From UBA1672 sp964587815 (GTDB taxonomy: Bacteria > Pseudomonadota > Alphaproteobacteria > Micavibrionales > Micavibrionaceae): DNA of 64,000 nt. A model generated the notes under the pieces. It did not search any database and was not told where the DNA came from. It saw nothing but the letters and a program-made list of their open reading frames with translations. This document shows, one piece after another, positions 15,808 to 24,396 of this stretch. Location of the stretch: the NCBI GenBank assembly GCA_964587815.1, contig CAZPMH010000008.1, positions 30,109 through 94,108 on the forward strand. Reading direction: 5' to 3'. The stretch's first letter is position 1. Each line of letters opens with the position of its first letter. The translations under genes and the position numbers were made by a program.

Positions 15808-16509
15808 TTAACGCTCGCTCATCAAAGCCAGGATGCTTTGGAACATCGCAACGAAGCTGATGTACAAGCTTAGTGCGGCTGACCATGCTAAGCGGCTGTT
15901 GATCTCTGCGCCGTTGCCTGCGTGGTACATACGCTTTACGTTTTGCGTTTCATATGCTGTTACACCAGCGAAGATGAACACGGTCGCAACGTTAATGATG
16001 ATTTGCATCGTTCCTGAGAACGGAACGAAGATGCCGATCACGCTTGTTAAAACCAAGCCGATCACAGCCATGAACAGGAACTGTGCCATACCGCTTAGAT
16101 CTTTCTTGGTTGTATAACCAAAGATACTCAAAGCAGCGAACATTGCTGATGTGATAAAGAATGCGCGCGCAATTTCTGCTCCTGCAAAAGCAAGTGCGAT
16201 TACAGAAAAGCTGATACCGTACAGCACGCTGATTCCGACAAAAGCGCCCATCAATTTTTTTGACGACATGGATGCGGGGTTAAAGCCGAACCATACGATG
16301 GCTAATGGCGCAAAAATCACCAAGTATCTTTGTGGACCACCGAGAAATAATTCCATAAGCATCGGTGAAGAACTTACCAACCATGCGACGATGGCGGTGA
16401 TCAACACGCCCATTGTCATGCGGTTGTAAACACTTACCATGTGGTTTCGCAAGCCTGCATCAAAAACCTGAGTGCGATTTTGCGTGGTTGAATAACGATT
16501 TGTTTGCAT
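15808..16509 (-). CDS. Bax inhibitor-1/YccA family membrane protein
   Basis: This 233-residue protein has seven hydrophobic segments. Family-typical sequences include the VYNRMTMG start of the first helix and the C-terminal NVKRMYHAGNG and ALSLYISFVAMFQSILALM, usual for the BI-1/YccA (TMBIM) family. Bacterial members interact with the FtsH protease or act as pH-dependent calcium leak channels. The ATG at 16509 is preferred over an upstream TTG because GGAGAAAA lies 4 bases before it. Confidence 0.92.
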   Translation of the reverse strand: MQTNRYSTTQNRTQVFDAGLRNHMVSVYNRMTMGVLITAIVAWLVSSSPMLMELFLGGPQRYLVIFAPLAIVWFGFNPASMSSKKLMGAFVGISVLYGISFSVIALAFAGAEIARAFFITSAMFAALSIFGYTTKKDLSGMAQFLFMAVIGLVLTSVIGIFVPFSGTMQIIINVATVFIFAGVTAYETQNVKRMYHAGNGAEINSRLAWSAALSLYISFVAMFQSILALMSER

Positions 16510-16691
16510 TTTATGTTTTCTCCAAACTGTTTTTAGCAATCATCCATTGTTATAGCTATATTATACTAAATATAAAAGGATTTTGCATCTTTTCGCGATT
16601 AATTATTCGTAACCGATTTATTCAAAGTTACACTGAATAGAGGCTTAAGACGCGCGATTTTCATAGAAACGCATATATAGTCCAAAACAAT

Positions 16692-17840
16692 TTACTGTCT
16701 ACGGCCTCGGGTCAGCCAGGGGTTGTTACGGCGTGATCCGCGATCTTCGCGCGAGCCGAAACGGTCTTCGGTGGAGGCAGGCGGCAGGCTGGGCAGGTCG
16801 GGGATGGGCGTTCTTGTGACCTCTGATATGGCCTTTATCCGTTTGTCGATCGGCGGGTGCGTGGCGAACATGCCCATGAACGGCACGTGGTTTTCAATGC
16901 ACATCATGGCGATGTCGTCGGTGGTTTCGGGAATGCGGTCACGCCCTGATATGCGCATCAGCGCGCGCATCATGGCTTCGGGGTTTTTGGTCATGCGGAT
17001 TGCGCCCGCATCGGCCATATATTCGCGGCGGCGGGAAACGGCAAAGCGCATAACGAGGCTTGCCATGTAGCCGAGCCATAAAATCACGGCGATGACCAGC
17101 ATAGCAATAACCGCTCCACCGCCATTCTGGCTGCGACTTCGGCGGGAGGAATAGAAAATGCTGTAGCGGATATTGCTCCAGATCAGCTGCGCGAGAAAGC
17201 CGAACAGTCCGGTAAAAATAACCGTGATGATCAGCAGGCGTACATCTCGGTTTTGGATATGGGTTAATTCATGTGCGATCACGCCTTCCAGCTCGTCTTT
17301 TGACAAGGAATTCATCAGCCCGCGCGTCACGGTGACGGTAAAGGAACTGTCAGATATGCCGCTGGCAAAGGCGTTTCGGGCGTGGGTTTCGATGATTTCG
17401 AGTTTCGGGATTGTCATGCCCTCTGCAATGCACAGATTTTCGAGCAGATTGTATAATTCAGGCTCATCTTGGCGCGTGACGGGGTGCGAGTGTGATAGCT
17501 TTCTGATCATACGTGTATGAAAAAACCATGCGATTAGGAACCATATGGCGACGCCTGCGATAATCATCGGGGCGAAGTCGATGAGGATTGTGTTTGCGAA
17601 GCCGATTGAATATTCAGTGTTCATCGCAGGCGGGGCGGGGTCGATATAGGCGCTGTTTACGGGGTCACTGTAGACATTATAGACATTGGTCAAGCTCTGG
17701 CGTTGCATCGACATACCCAGCGCCCACGCGATCAGCCAGACGATGGCCAATATCAACAACGGATACAGCGTCAAAAGCAAGATGCTCTTGAGGTTATTGT
17801 TCCATATATGGGTACTCAACCCTGTGGTTTGGGTGGCCAT
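16692..17840 (-). CDS. M48-family zinc metalloprotease (HtpX-like)
   Basis: This 382-residue protein has two N-terminal membrane segments (about 18-42 and 70-90), the zinc-binding HELTH motif in GVIAHELTHIQNRD, and two further hydrophobic segments. A downstream Glu ligand lies in the RREYMADAGA segment. This is the HtpX/M48B layout used for inner-membrane protein quality control. The C-terminal about 50 residues are Pro/Arg/Ser-rich and look disordered. It is paired with lemA (17 bases apart), a frequent operon in bacteria. Confidence 0.92.
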   Translation of the reverse strand: MATQTTGLSTHIWNNNLKSILLLTLYPLLILAIVWLIAWALGMSMQRQSLTNVYNVYSDPVNSAYIDPAPPAMNTEYSIGFANTILIDFAPMIIAGVAIWFLIAWFFHTRMIRKLSHSHPVTRQDEPELYNLLENLCIAEGMTIPKLEIIETHARNAFASGISDSSFTVTVTRGLMNSLSKDELEGVIAHELTHIQNRDVRLLIITVIFTGLFGFLAQLIWSNIRYSIFYSSRRSRSQNGGGAVIAMLVIAVILWLGYMASLVMRFAVSRRREYMADAGAIRMTKNPEAMMRALMRISGRDRIPETTDDIAMMCIENHVPFMGMFATHPPIDKRIKAISEVTRTPIPDLPSLPPASTEDRFGSREDRGSRRNNPWLTRGRRQ

Positions 17841-17857
17841 GTGCGTTTATGTCCGGA

Positions 17858-18424
17858 TTAGAATTTCACTTCCGGTGACACAAGAACCGCATCGGCTTCG
17901 ATTTCGTCGAGTTCGAAGAAGTCTTCTTTCTCGAATTTGAATCGATTGGCGATCAGGTTGGACGGAAACTGTTCAATCGCCGTGTTGTATTCCGCGGTGG
18001 CGCTGTTGAAGAAACGGCGGGCGGCGGCGATTTTATTTTCAATGTCGGACAATTCCGCCATGAGTTTTTGGAAATTACCATCGGCTTTTAATTGCGGGTA
18101 GTTTTCAGCGACGGCAAACAAGCCCATCAGTGCGCCACCAAGCACGTTTTCAGCCTTCGCGCGCTGACCATCCGCTCCGCCGCTGGCGCTACCGACTTTG
18201 GCGCGGGCTTCGGTGACGTTTTCAAAAACTTCTTTTTCGTGCTTCGCGTAGCCTTTTGTGACCTCCACAAGTTGAGGCACAAGGTTGTAGCGCTGTTTCA
18301 GTTGGATATCGATATCGGAAAAGGCGTTTTCGCGACGCTGGCGCAAGGCGACCAATCGGTTGTAGATAAATATACCAATAATTGCCGCAACGGCGATGAC
18401 GCCTAAAATTATCCACGTTTCCAT
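17858..18424 (-). CDS. lemA: LemA family protein
   Basis: One N-terminal membrane helix (about 4-22) is followed by the family signature RRENAFSDIDIQLKQRYNLVPQLVEVTKGY and long helices, giving 188 residues. The start at 18424 is chosen because AAAGGG lies 8 bases upstream and it gives the usual short LemA N-terminus; a longer frame to 18523 exists. LemA proteins are membrane-anchored helical bundles of unclear function. The M48 protease gene follows in the same operon. Confidence 0.92.
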   Translation of the reverse strand: METWIILGVIAVAAIIGIFIYNRLVALRQRRENAFSDIDIQLKQRYNLVPQLVEVTKGYAKHEKEVFENVTEARAKVGSASGGADGQRAKAENVLGGALMGLFAVAENYPQLKADGNFQKLMAELSDIENKIAAARRFFNSATAEYNTAIEQFPSNLIANRFKFEKEDFFELDEIEADAVLVSPEVKF

Positions 18425-18549
18425 ATATTTAGCCCTTTCGCTTTTGATAATTGCTGACATACTGTAATAGGTGGAATAGACTTTGTCTTTAGTTTTTTGC
18501 GGTATGCTCTCCTTAACCCGCAACCTGAATAACGCTTGAAAGGGGCTTT

Positions 18550-19788
18550 ATGTCCGTTTTTACATCGACAGATTTTGCCAGCGCCTGTGCGGCAGGTACG
18601 GACTGGCGCGATACATCTAAGACGGTTTTGGAAAAGTTAGATGCGATCCGCACGGAAGACGACCACTTCAATTTCGGGTTTTTGTATATTTCTGATCGCT
18701 TGGCCGATGATGCGGTGAGTATTCTTAATTTGTTTAAATCCGTTTTGAAGATTGACCATTGGGTCGGATCGGTCGGTATGGGTGTAATCGGATGTGATCA
18801 GTCATTGGTTGATGAGCCTGCGATTTCTGCGATGATCGGGCGGTTTTCCGACAATGATTTTTGTATTTTCCCTGATGTGGATGATGAAGATGCCGAGTTT
18901 TCCTGCAAAAAAGCTTTGGCTTGGCTGGAAGAGCATAGCTCAATGCTGAGTATTGTGCATTGTGACGGCACATCACAGACGGATCCGCGCGAGAATTTGA
19001 TGGCCTTGGAGCAGGACACGGGCGGCTTTCTTGTGGGCGGGCTGACTTCTTCGCGCGGGCAGAACCTGCAAATCGCGGATCGGGTTTTGGAACATGATCT
19101 AAGCGGTGTTCTGTTTGCCGACAGTATCCCCGTTTCAACCACTCTAACGCAAGGGTGTGAGCCGATTGGCGAACAGCACACGATTACAAAATGCGATGCG
19201 GAGACGATCTTTACAATTAACGACGCGCCTGCGCTTGATGTTTTACAACAAGATTTGAAGGCGCGCATGGCACGCAAAACAGGCCGTGATGAGGCTGTTT
19301 ATGATATGGATTTTGCGCATATTGAAAATAGCGATACAGTTCCTGAAGAGTTTAAAACATTGTTCCACGGCGAAGTTCACGTTGCCCTGCCCCTGGCAAA
19401 TTCCGATCAAGTTGATTATTTGGTGCGGCACATCACGGGCATTGATGTGGATGAGAAATCTTTGACCATTTCCGAGCATGTCGGCACGGGTGATCATTTG
19501 TTTTTTGTTGAGCGCAGTGCGGAGAGTGTCGCGTCTGATTTGTCGCGCACGCTGGTGCAGTTTCGCAAACGCATTCAAAATGAGCGCGATGCGTTTGAGC
19601 CGAAAGGTGCGCTTTATATCTCCTGCGTTGCACGGGCGGCGGGGGAAGCGGACAGCCCGCACGAAAAGGAAATTGAGCTGATCCGTAAGATTATCGGGGA
19701 TGTCCCCCTTACCGGTTTTTATGCCGGCGGTGAGATTAATAATTCACAGATTTACGGCTATACGGGCGTGCTTACCGTGTTCTTATAA
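18550..19788 (+). CDS. FIST-domain signal transduction protein
   Basis: This 412-residue soluble protein has an N-terminal FIST region (phrases such as GVIGCDQ and GGFLVGGLTSSRG) and a C-terminal FIST_C region ending in GFYAGGEINNSQIYGYTGVLTVF, the characteristic ending. FIST proteins are thought to sense small ligands such as amino acids. There is no output domain in the same chain. AAAGGGGC precedes the ATG, and the gene is divergent from lemA. Confidence 0.9.
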   Translation: MSVFTSTDFASACAAGTDWRDTSKTVLEKLDAIRTEDDHFNFGFLYISDRLADDAVSILNLFKSVLKIDHWVGSVGMGVIGCDQSLVDEPAISAMIGRFSDNDFCIFPDVDDEDAEFSCKKALAWLEEHSSMLSIVHCDGTSQTDPRENLMALEQDTGGFLVGGLTSSRGQNLQIADRVLEHDLSGVLFADSIPVSTTLTQGCEPIGEQHTITKCDAETIFTINDAPALDVLQQDLKARMARKTGRDEAVYDMDFAHIENSDTVPEEFKTLFHGEVHVALPLANSDQVDYLVRHITGIDVDEKSLTISEHVGTGDHLFFVERSAESVASDLSRTLVQFRKRIQNERDAFEPKGALYISCVARAAGEADSPHEKEIELIRKIIGDVPLTGFYAGGEINNSQIYGYTGVLTVFL

Positions 19789-19920
19789 GCGCAGTGTATT
19801 CCAACTTTTTTTGTTGTCTCGCTCAGTTCAGAGAAAATATTTGTAGGATTGCGCCTGAGCGTTTATGGTAGGGCTTCTAATATATGGATATTAACGTTAA
19901 CAAAGATGGATTGTCTTAAC

Positions 19921-20793
19921 ATGCGCTTTGCAAAAATTTTATCGCTCTCTGCTGCGGGTTGTGCCCTGGCTTTATTGTCTGCTTCTTTCGCTCCTGTGTA
20001 TTCACAAGACGAAAGCATGGTTTTGCCGAAATTGCCCGACCCCTTGCAAAATCTGGCTAATGAAGGCGCGCAAGTTCGCTTTTTGGGTAAAGATTTCGGC
20101 CTTGACGGCTGGGTTGCGATTAAGAACGGACAAGAACAGTATTTCTATGTTCTGCCCGATGGACGCGGGTTCTTATCCGGCATTTTGTTTGACGAAAAGG
20201 GCAAGGCGGTTACGGTTCAACAGGTGAGCCGATTACGCGGACAGGATAGCGGGTTGCTTGACTCCTTGACGGCGGATCCCGCAATGGAGAATGCGAGCGC
20301 CGCATCATCTGAGACACAATATGAATTTAAAAGCCCGTCGGAACAGTTATTCTGGGATATCGAAAACAGCAACTGGGTTCCCGTGGGTCAAGCAGGCACG
20401 CCTGTTTTCTACAGCTTTATCGACCCGGCATGTCCGCATTGTCATTCGATGATGAAAGAGATGCAGCCTTTGATTAAGGCGGGCAAGGTGCAGGTTCGCT
20501 TGATTCCAATCGGTTTTAAGGAATCAACACGAGCACAGGCCGCTTATCTTCTCGCGACACCAAATCCTGAAGCTGCATGGTGGCGTCATATGGAAGGTGA
20601 TGCGAATGCCCTGCCCGCGCGTCAAGAGATCAACCAACAAGGCGTTCAGCGCAATTTATCAATCATGCAATCATGGAAACTTTCCGTGACGCCTTTGGTT
20701 GTTTATCGCGGGAAAGACGGCAAAGTTAAGATCGTGCGCGGTAAGCCACAGGATAAAGATGCGCTGGTTAACGATATCGGCGCAAGAACTTAA
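19921..20793 (+). CDS. periplasmic DsbC/DsbG-like thiol:disulfide oxidoreductase
   Basis: The protein has 290 residues. It has an N-terminal signal peptide (about 1-28, cleavage near PVYS-QD), a DsbC/G-like N-terminal region (about 35-110) and a thioredoxin fold with active-site CPHC (171-174) and the cis-Pro loop SVTPLVVY. It should isomerise or reduce disulfides in the periplasm. The ATG at 19921 starts a clean signal peptide; an upstream in-frame start at 19849 is less likely. It sits just before the secretion cluster, which encodes many Cys-containing exported proteins, so it may serve them. Confidence 0.88.
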   Translation: MRFAKILSLSAAGCALALLSASFAPVYSQDESMVLPKLPDPLQNLANEGAQVRFLGKDFGLDGWVAIKNGQEQYFYVLPDGRGFLSGILFDEKGKAVTVQQVSRLRGQDSGLLDSLTADPAMENASAASSETQYEFKSPSEQLFWDIENSNWVPVGQAGTPVFYSFIDPACPHCHSMMKEMQPLIKAGKVQVRLIPIGFKESTRAQAAYLLATPNPEAAWWRHMEGDANALPARQEINQQGVQRNLSIMQSWKLSVTPLVVYRGKDGKVKIVRGKPQDKDALVNDIGART

Positions 20794-20808
20794 GAGAATA
20801 TAAAGGTT

Positions 20809-20909
20809 GCCCTTATACCTTAACGGGCGCACAAAAAATTTTCGTGCGTTTAGTGGCGACCTTCTTTATTGTCTGATGCTTCGGGCGCCTATCGGACTTT
20901 TAGGTGCCC
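20809..20909. other. three short hairpins before the secretion cluster
   Basis: The intergenic stretch can form GCCC/GGGC (20809-20828), CGCAC/GTGCG (20828-20848) and GGGCGCCT/AGGTGCCC (20883-20909, one G-T pair). None has a good T run. They may form a weak terminator for the Dsb-like gene or a structured leader for the next one. Confidence 0.3.
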
Positions 20910-20944
20910 AAGTATAAAAGAATTTAAAGGGTGACGTTTTTTAA

Positions 20945-22315
20945 ATGACACGAGCGCAGTTGCTATCGCTGATTATGTTCGATATCGGGTTGCCGATTAT
21001 CGACGCGATTACAAAGGTCGTGCCTTTGGAAGATCAAGAGCGTGCAAATGCCTCGGTCGCCGCTCTTTTAGATAAGACGATTTTCAACAGTGATGAAATT
21101 CAAGATACGCTTGATATCAGCGAAGATGATATGGCCAATGTTTACGTGCGTATCAGCATGGCCTCCATTGCGGCGCGTATTATCGCCCTGCAGTACGAGC
21201 GCACGGGGAAATCACCGACGGCCAAAGACATAAAACGATACGTTTCGTCTCTTGATACACTACAAACCTTTTCTGACCGCTACATTCTGGGTGAATCATT
21301 AAGTAAACTATACGCACTGGAATCCCCTGAGGCTACACGCGCGCTGCGGAATATGACCAAGCTGAGTTATTTGGAAAGTTTTGCGCCGATGATCGATGTG
21401 GTTGTGAATTTCTCGTTTGGTGTTGCCACACAGAAAATGATTCAAGACGTATCGGAAAAGCTGCGCGGCTTTGCTGAGCAATCGCGTGTCGATATTCTTG
21501 GCACGGGATACACGAACAATCAAGTCAGGGCCAGTGAGCTTGCCATCCTTAAGGTTATGGTCGATTTGTACTGCACATGCCACACGCGCCAGACAAAGCT
21601 CATTATGGAGATGGATGAAGAGGCGCGCGGTGAAGAGAGCATGTCTAAACATATTGAGGATATCTGGGCATCGTTCGAAAACAGGCTGACCATGCTCACG
21701 GTTTTAAGCGGCAGTATTATGCCTGACGAACCCGACGAAGAATTGCCCGAGTTGATGAAGCGCATCGAAACGGGCTTGCCGATTGGCGATGACATGTCCG
21801 GCTCCCTCGGGATCAAAGATGATGGTGTAGGTTTCGGTAATCTTGAAAAGGATGACAAAGACGATAAGAAAGACGACAGCGATAAGGGCGATAAAGACAA
21901 GGACGATAAAGATGGCGGCGGCGGTAAGAAAATGCCGATGATTTTTAGCATGTCTGAAGATGATGACAATGATCAGGCGGATGCCGAGCGCAAAGAAAAA
22001 GAAGAAGACAAGGCTGTTGATGATCAGGCTGAAAAAGATGAGGACGGCGATAAAGAAGAAGATGTTGAGTTCCCGCGTGCGGTCAGACCTTCAGCTGCAG
22101 CTTCACCGATTGCGCAAATTCTAAACCCGGATGCACCAGTCGCCTCACGCGCCGCGAATGTAGAAGAGAAAAAGCCTGAAACGCAAGAGGCCGCCAAAAA
22201 TCAAGACGATAATAAAGACGATGATGATAAGGGCGATAGCGGTAGTGGTGACAGCGCGCCGAAAAAAGGCGTAAGCCCGATGTCTTTCTATGTTGAGAAA
22301 TCTGAATCCGCTTAA
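20945..22315 (+). CDS. acidic protein at the head of the type IVB cluster, unknown
   Basis: The protein has 456 residues. Residues 1-270 are an ordered, helical, soluble domain without a signal peptide. Residues about 290-350 and 365-400 are low-complexity Asp/Lys/Glu tracts. A Pro/Ala stretch and a last conserved-looking motif (GVSPMSFYVEK) follow. I recognise no family. Its place directly before the transglycosylase, DotD, DotC and DotB suggests a cytoplasmic accessory of the secretion system, perhaps a scaffold or chaperone, but that is inference. Confidence 0.75.
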   Translation: MTRAQLLSLIMFDIGLPIIDAITKVVPLEDQERANASVAALLDKTIFNSDEIQDTLDISEDDMANVYVRISMASIAARIIALQYERTGKSPTAKDIKRYVSSLDTLQTFSDRYILGESLSKLYALESPEATRALRNMTKLSYLESFAPMIDVVVNFSFGVATQKMIQDVSEKLRGFAEQSRVDILGTGYTNNQVRASELAILKVMVDLYCTCHTRQTKLIMEMDEEARGEESMSKHIEDIWASFENRLTMLTVLSGSIMPDEPDEELPELMKRIETGLPIGDDMSGSLGIKDDGVGFGNLEKDDKDDKKDDSDKGDKDKDDKDGGGGKKMPMIFSMSEDDDNDQADAERKEKEEDKAVDDQAEKDEDGDKEEDVEFPRAVRPSAAASPIAQILNPDAPVASRAANVEEKKPETQEAAKNQDDNKDDDDKGDSGSGDSAPKKGVSPMSFYVEKSESA

Positions 22316-22386
22316 TTTATTCAGCTTTGTTAACATTCTCGTGCTATATTCAATCATAACTCAAATATTTACGGAGTGTTCGCGCA

Positions 22387-22803
22387 TTGGCTGCCACGAA
22401 AATACTTGCCGCATGTATTATGCTTGCCTCGCAGACTTATGAAGTGCCGCCGGCTGTTTTGGTCGGTATCTATCAGGCTGAGGGCGGTAAGATCGGGCAA
22501 GAGGTCCGCAATACAAATGGCAGTTATGATTTAGGCCCTATGCAAATTAATACAATATGGTTGGGCGACCTTTCGAAGCGGTGGGGCGTTAGCAAAGAAC
22601 AGGCGCGCATTAAAGTGCGTGATGACCCCTGTGCGAACGTTGATGTGGCGGCTTGGATCTTACGAGGGCACCTCAATGAGACAAAAAATTTAGGGCAAGC
22701 TCTGTCGCATTATCACTCAAGAACGCCTCGACATGGGAAAAAATACAAAAAACGTGTTCTTGATTTGATGGAAAAAAACGGTCTTCTGAAAAATAATCCC
22801 TGA
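22387..22803 (+). CDS. VirB1-like lytic transglycosylase
   Basis: This 138-residue lysozyme-like (SLT) domain has the catalytic Glu in YQAEGGK and the GPMQIN motif of soluble lytic transglycosylases. It would cut peptidoglycan to let the secretion channel pass. The best start is TTG at 22387, with GGAG at proper distance; the next ATG (22420) has no ribosome site. The N-terminus (KILAACIMLASQ) is weakly hydrophobic and not a clear signal peptide. It precedes dotD-dotC-dotB. Confidence 0.85.
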   Translation: MAATKILAACIMLASQTYEVPPAVLVGIYQAEGGKIGQEVRNTNGSYDLGPMQINTIWLGDLSKRWGVSKEQARIKVRDDPCANVDVAAWILRGHLNETKNLGQALSHYHSRTPRHGKKYKKRVLDLMEKNGLLKNNP

Positions 22804-22832
22804 GCATGAAATTCAGGCTCAGTCTTATTTTT
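22800..22832 (+). terminator. terminator after the transglycosylase gene
   Basis: CTGAGC and TGAA pair with TTCA and GCTCAG in a near-continuous stem, followed by TCTTATTTTT. dotD probably has its own promoter in the AT-rich 22833-22994 stretch. Confidence 0.6.
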
Positions 22833-22994
22833 CATGGCATTTAAATAACAAAACAGGTCGTATATAATTTAATTTTGTAAAAAAAACGGGCATTTATCTA
22901 TAATTTTGTGTATTGTTGTTCTTGATTTAAGTAAAGATTTTGTCTAATATTTTTTATGGACAAGATGTCTTTCGTTTTAGGGTTTTAATTTATT

Positions 22995-23507
22995 ATGTTT
23001 CGTAACCATTTCGCTTTACCTCTCATCGCTGGTCTTCTTTTAACATCGGGGTGTGCTCAGACACATTCTGCAAAATTTAGTGGCGGCAGTCCTCAGATCG
23101 TCGCTTCGCCTGATAGTGTATCGGCAATGCTGGCTGAATCCGCAGCGCGCGCATCAACAGCACTTGAAACATTGGCGGCTGTAGAGAGCGCCAGAACGCC
23201 AACCGCAGCAATGTCACCGATTAGTGATGTTCCAACAGAATTACGCCGTGCGATCTCAGTCAACTGGGTCGGGCCGATTGAACCAATTGCAAAAACTTTG
23301 GCTGATCGCGCAGGTTACGGATTCCTTGTTTTGGGTAATCAGCCGGCCGTTCCGGTGGTTGTTTCCGTTGACGCTGAAAATACGCGCGTTGTAGATGTTT
23401 TGAGAGATGTCGGATTACAACTTGGCATGCGCGGCGACGTAAAGGTTGATGCGAATGCCCGTATGGTTGAAATCTACTATGCTCCAAACTCCGGTGTTGG
23501 CGGTTAA
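22995..23507 (+). CDS. dotD: DotD-like outer-membrane lipoprotein of the T4BSS
   Basis: The protein has 170 residues. A lipoprotein signal peptide has the Cys at position 20 (LLLTSGC). A central helical region is followed by a secretin-N0-like domain (about 85-165: ISVNWVGPIEPIAKTLADR ... VVDVLRDVGLQLG ... ARMVEIYY). DotD forms, with DotC and DotH, the outer-membrane core of Dot/Icm systems. It is directly followed by dotC (25 bases) and dotB. Confidence 0.88.
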   Translation: MFRNHFALPLIAGLLLTSGCAQTHSAKFSGGSPQIVASPDSVSAMLAESAARASTALETLAAVESARTPTAAMSPISDVPTELRRAISVNWVGPIEPIAKTLADRAGYGFLVLGNQPAVPVVVSVDAENTRVVDVLRDVGLQLGMRGDVKVDANARMVEIYYAPNSGVGG

Positions 23508-23532
23508 TCAGACTTTAAGGACCTCTTCTATT

Positions 23533-24396
23533 ATGCGTATTTTGCTGACAACAGGTTTTTGTGCACTACTTGCGGGTTCCGCACTGGTCGGTTTTTCATT
23601 ACCCTCTCAAGCTAATTTGCCCGTTGACAACGAAGAGCCGATAACTGAGGCCGATGAAGAGCCTGTGGAATTGCAGGATCTTTTAAAATATAAGCCAAAA
23701 ACCAAACAAGAGAAAAAAGACGAGTTGCCGCTTGATATCCGCAAAGAAGCGATTATTGAGGCTGCAATTTCTTTTGGTGCGCGTGGCGGATTGGCAAAGC
23801 GCACATATGAAATACGTCAAGAACTGGACGTGCGTGCGCGTTTGCTTGATAAAGTTTTCAATTTCTCCAATCTTTTGATCGCTGCTCCATCGGGCCTTTT
23901 GATTGAGCCGCCGATTATTTCTGAAAACTTTAATTCCATGATTATTGACGTCAACGGCCAGACCGCAGCTGTTTCTGACCGTATGCTCAATATCATTAGA
24001 AATGCGCGCATTGTGTCTACTTCACGTGACTGGCGCGTGTATTTAGAACGCGAGTGGGGTGAAGTTTTGCCTCCGCCAGATATTCTCCTTCCCCAGAACC
24101 ACGAAGAACGAGTCGTTTGGTACGAAAATGTTCAAAAAGGCTGGGATTACGGCATCAAGCAGGCTGATGAGATCTTTAAAGATGACCTTGCTCGTCTAGA
24201 ATCTGATTTCCAAGGCATGATCAGATACCGTATGCTGCTTGCTCAAGGCATGGTTTCACCTCCCTATGCTCTTCAAATCGACCGCGGTATTACCGGTGGT
24301 GGTGACGAAATGCGCATCGGAGATCGCGCCGTCCAAATTACAGGTGTTCCTGAACTTATGACCGGAGCGGAGACATGGAAGCCCGCAAGCCGGTAA
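23533..24396 (+). CDS. dotC: DotC-like T4BSS core protein
   Basis: The protein has 287 residues with an N-terminal signal peptide (about 1-29) and a DotC-type core. This includes LDIRKEAIIEAAISFGARGG, NFSNLLIAAPSGLLIEPP, RDWRVYLEREWGE and QADEIFKDDLARLESDFQGM. DotC helps place DotH in the outer membrane. The Legionella protein is a lipoprotein; here I see no Cys lipobox, so it may be a soluble periplasmic form. The start at 23533 lies 25 bases after dotD, and the 3' end overlaps dotB by 22 bases. Confidence 0.9.
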   Translation: MRILLTTGFCALLAGSALVGFSLPSQANLPVDNEEPITEADEEPVELQDLLKYKPKTKQEKKDELPLDIRKEAIIEAAISFGARGGLAKRTYEIRQELDVRARLLDKVFNFSNLLIAAPSGLLIEPPIISENFNSMIIDVNGQTAAVSDRMLNIIRNARIVSTSRDWRVYLEREWGEVLPPPDILLPQNHEERVVWYENVQKGWDYGIKQADEIFKDDLARLESDFQGMIRYRMLLAQGMVSPPYALQIDRGITGGGDEMRIGDRAVQITGVPELMTGAETWKPASR

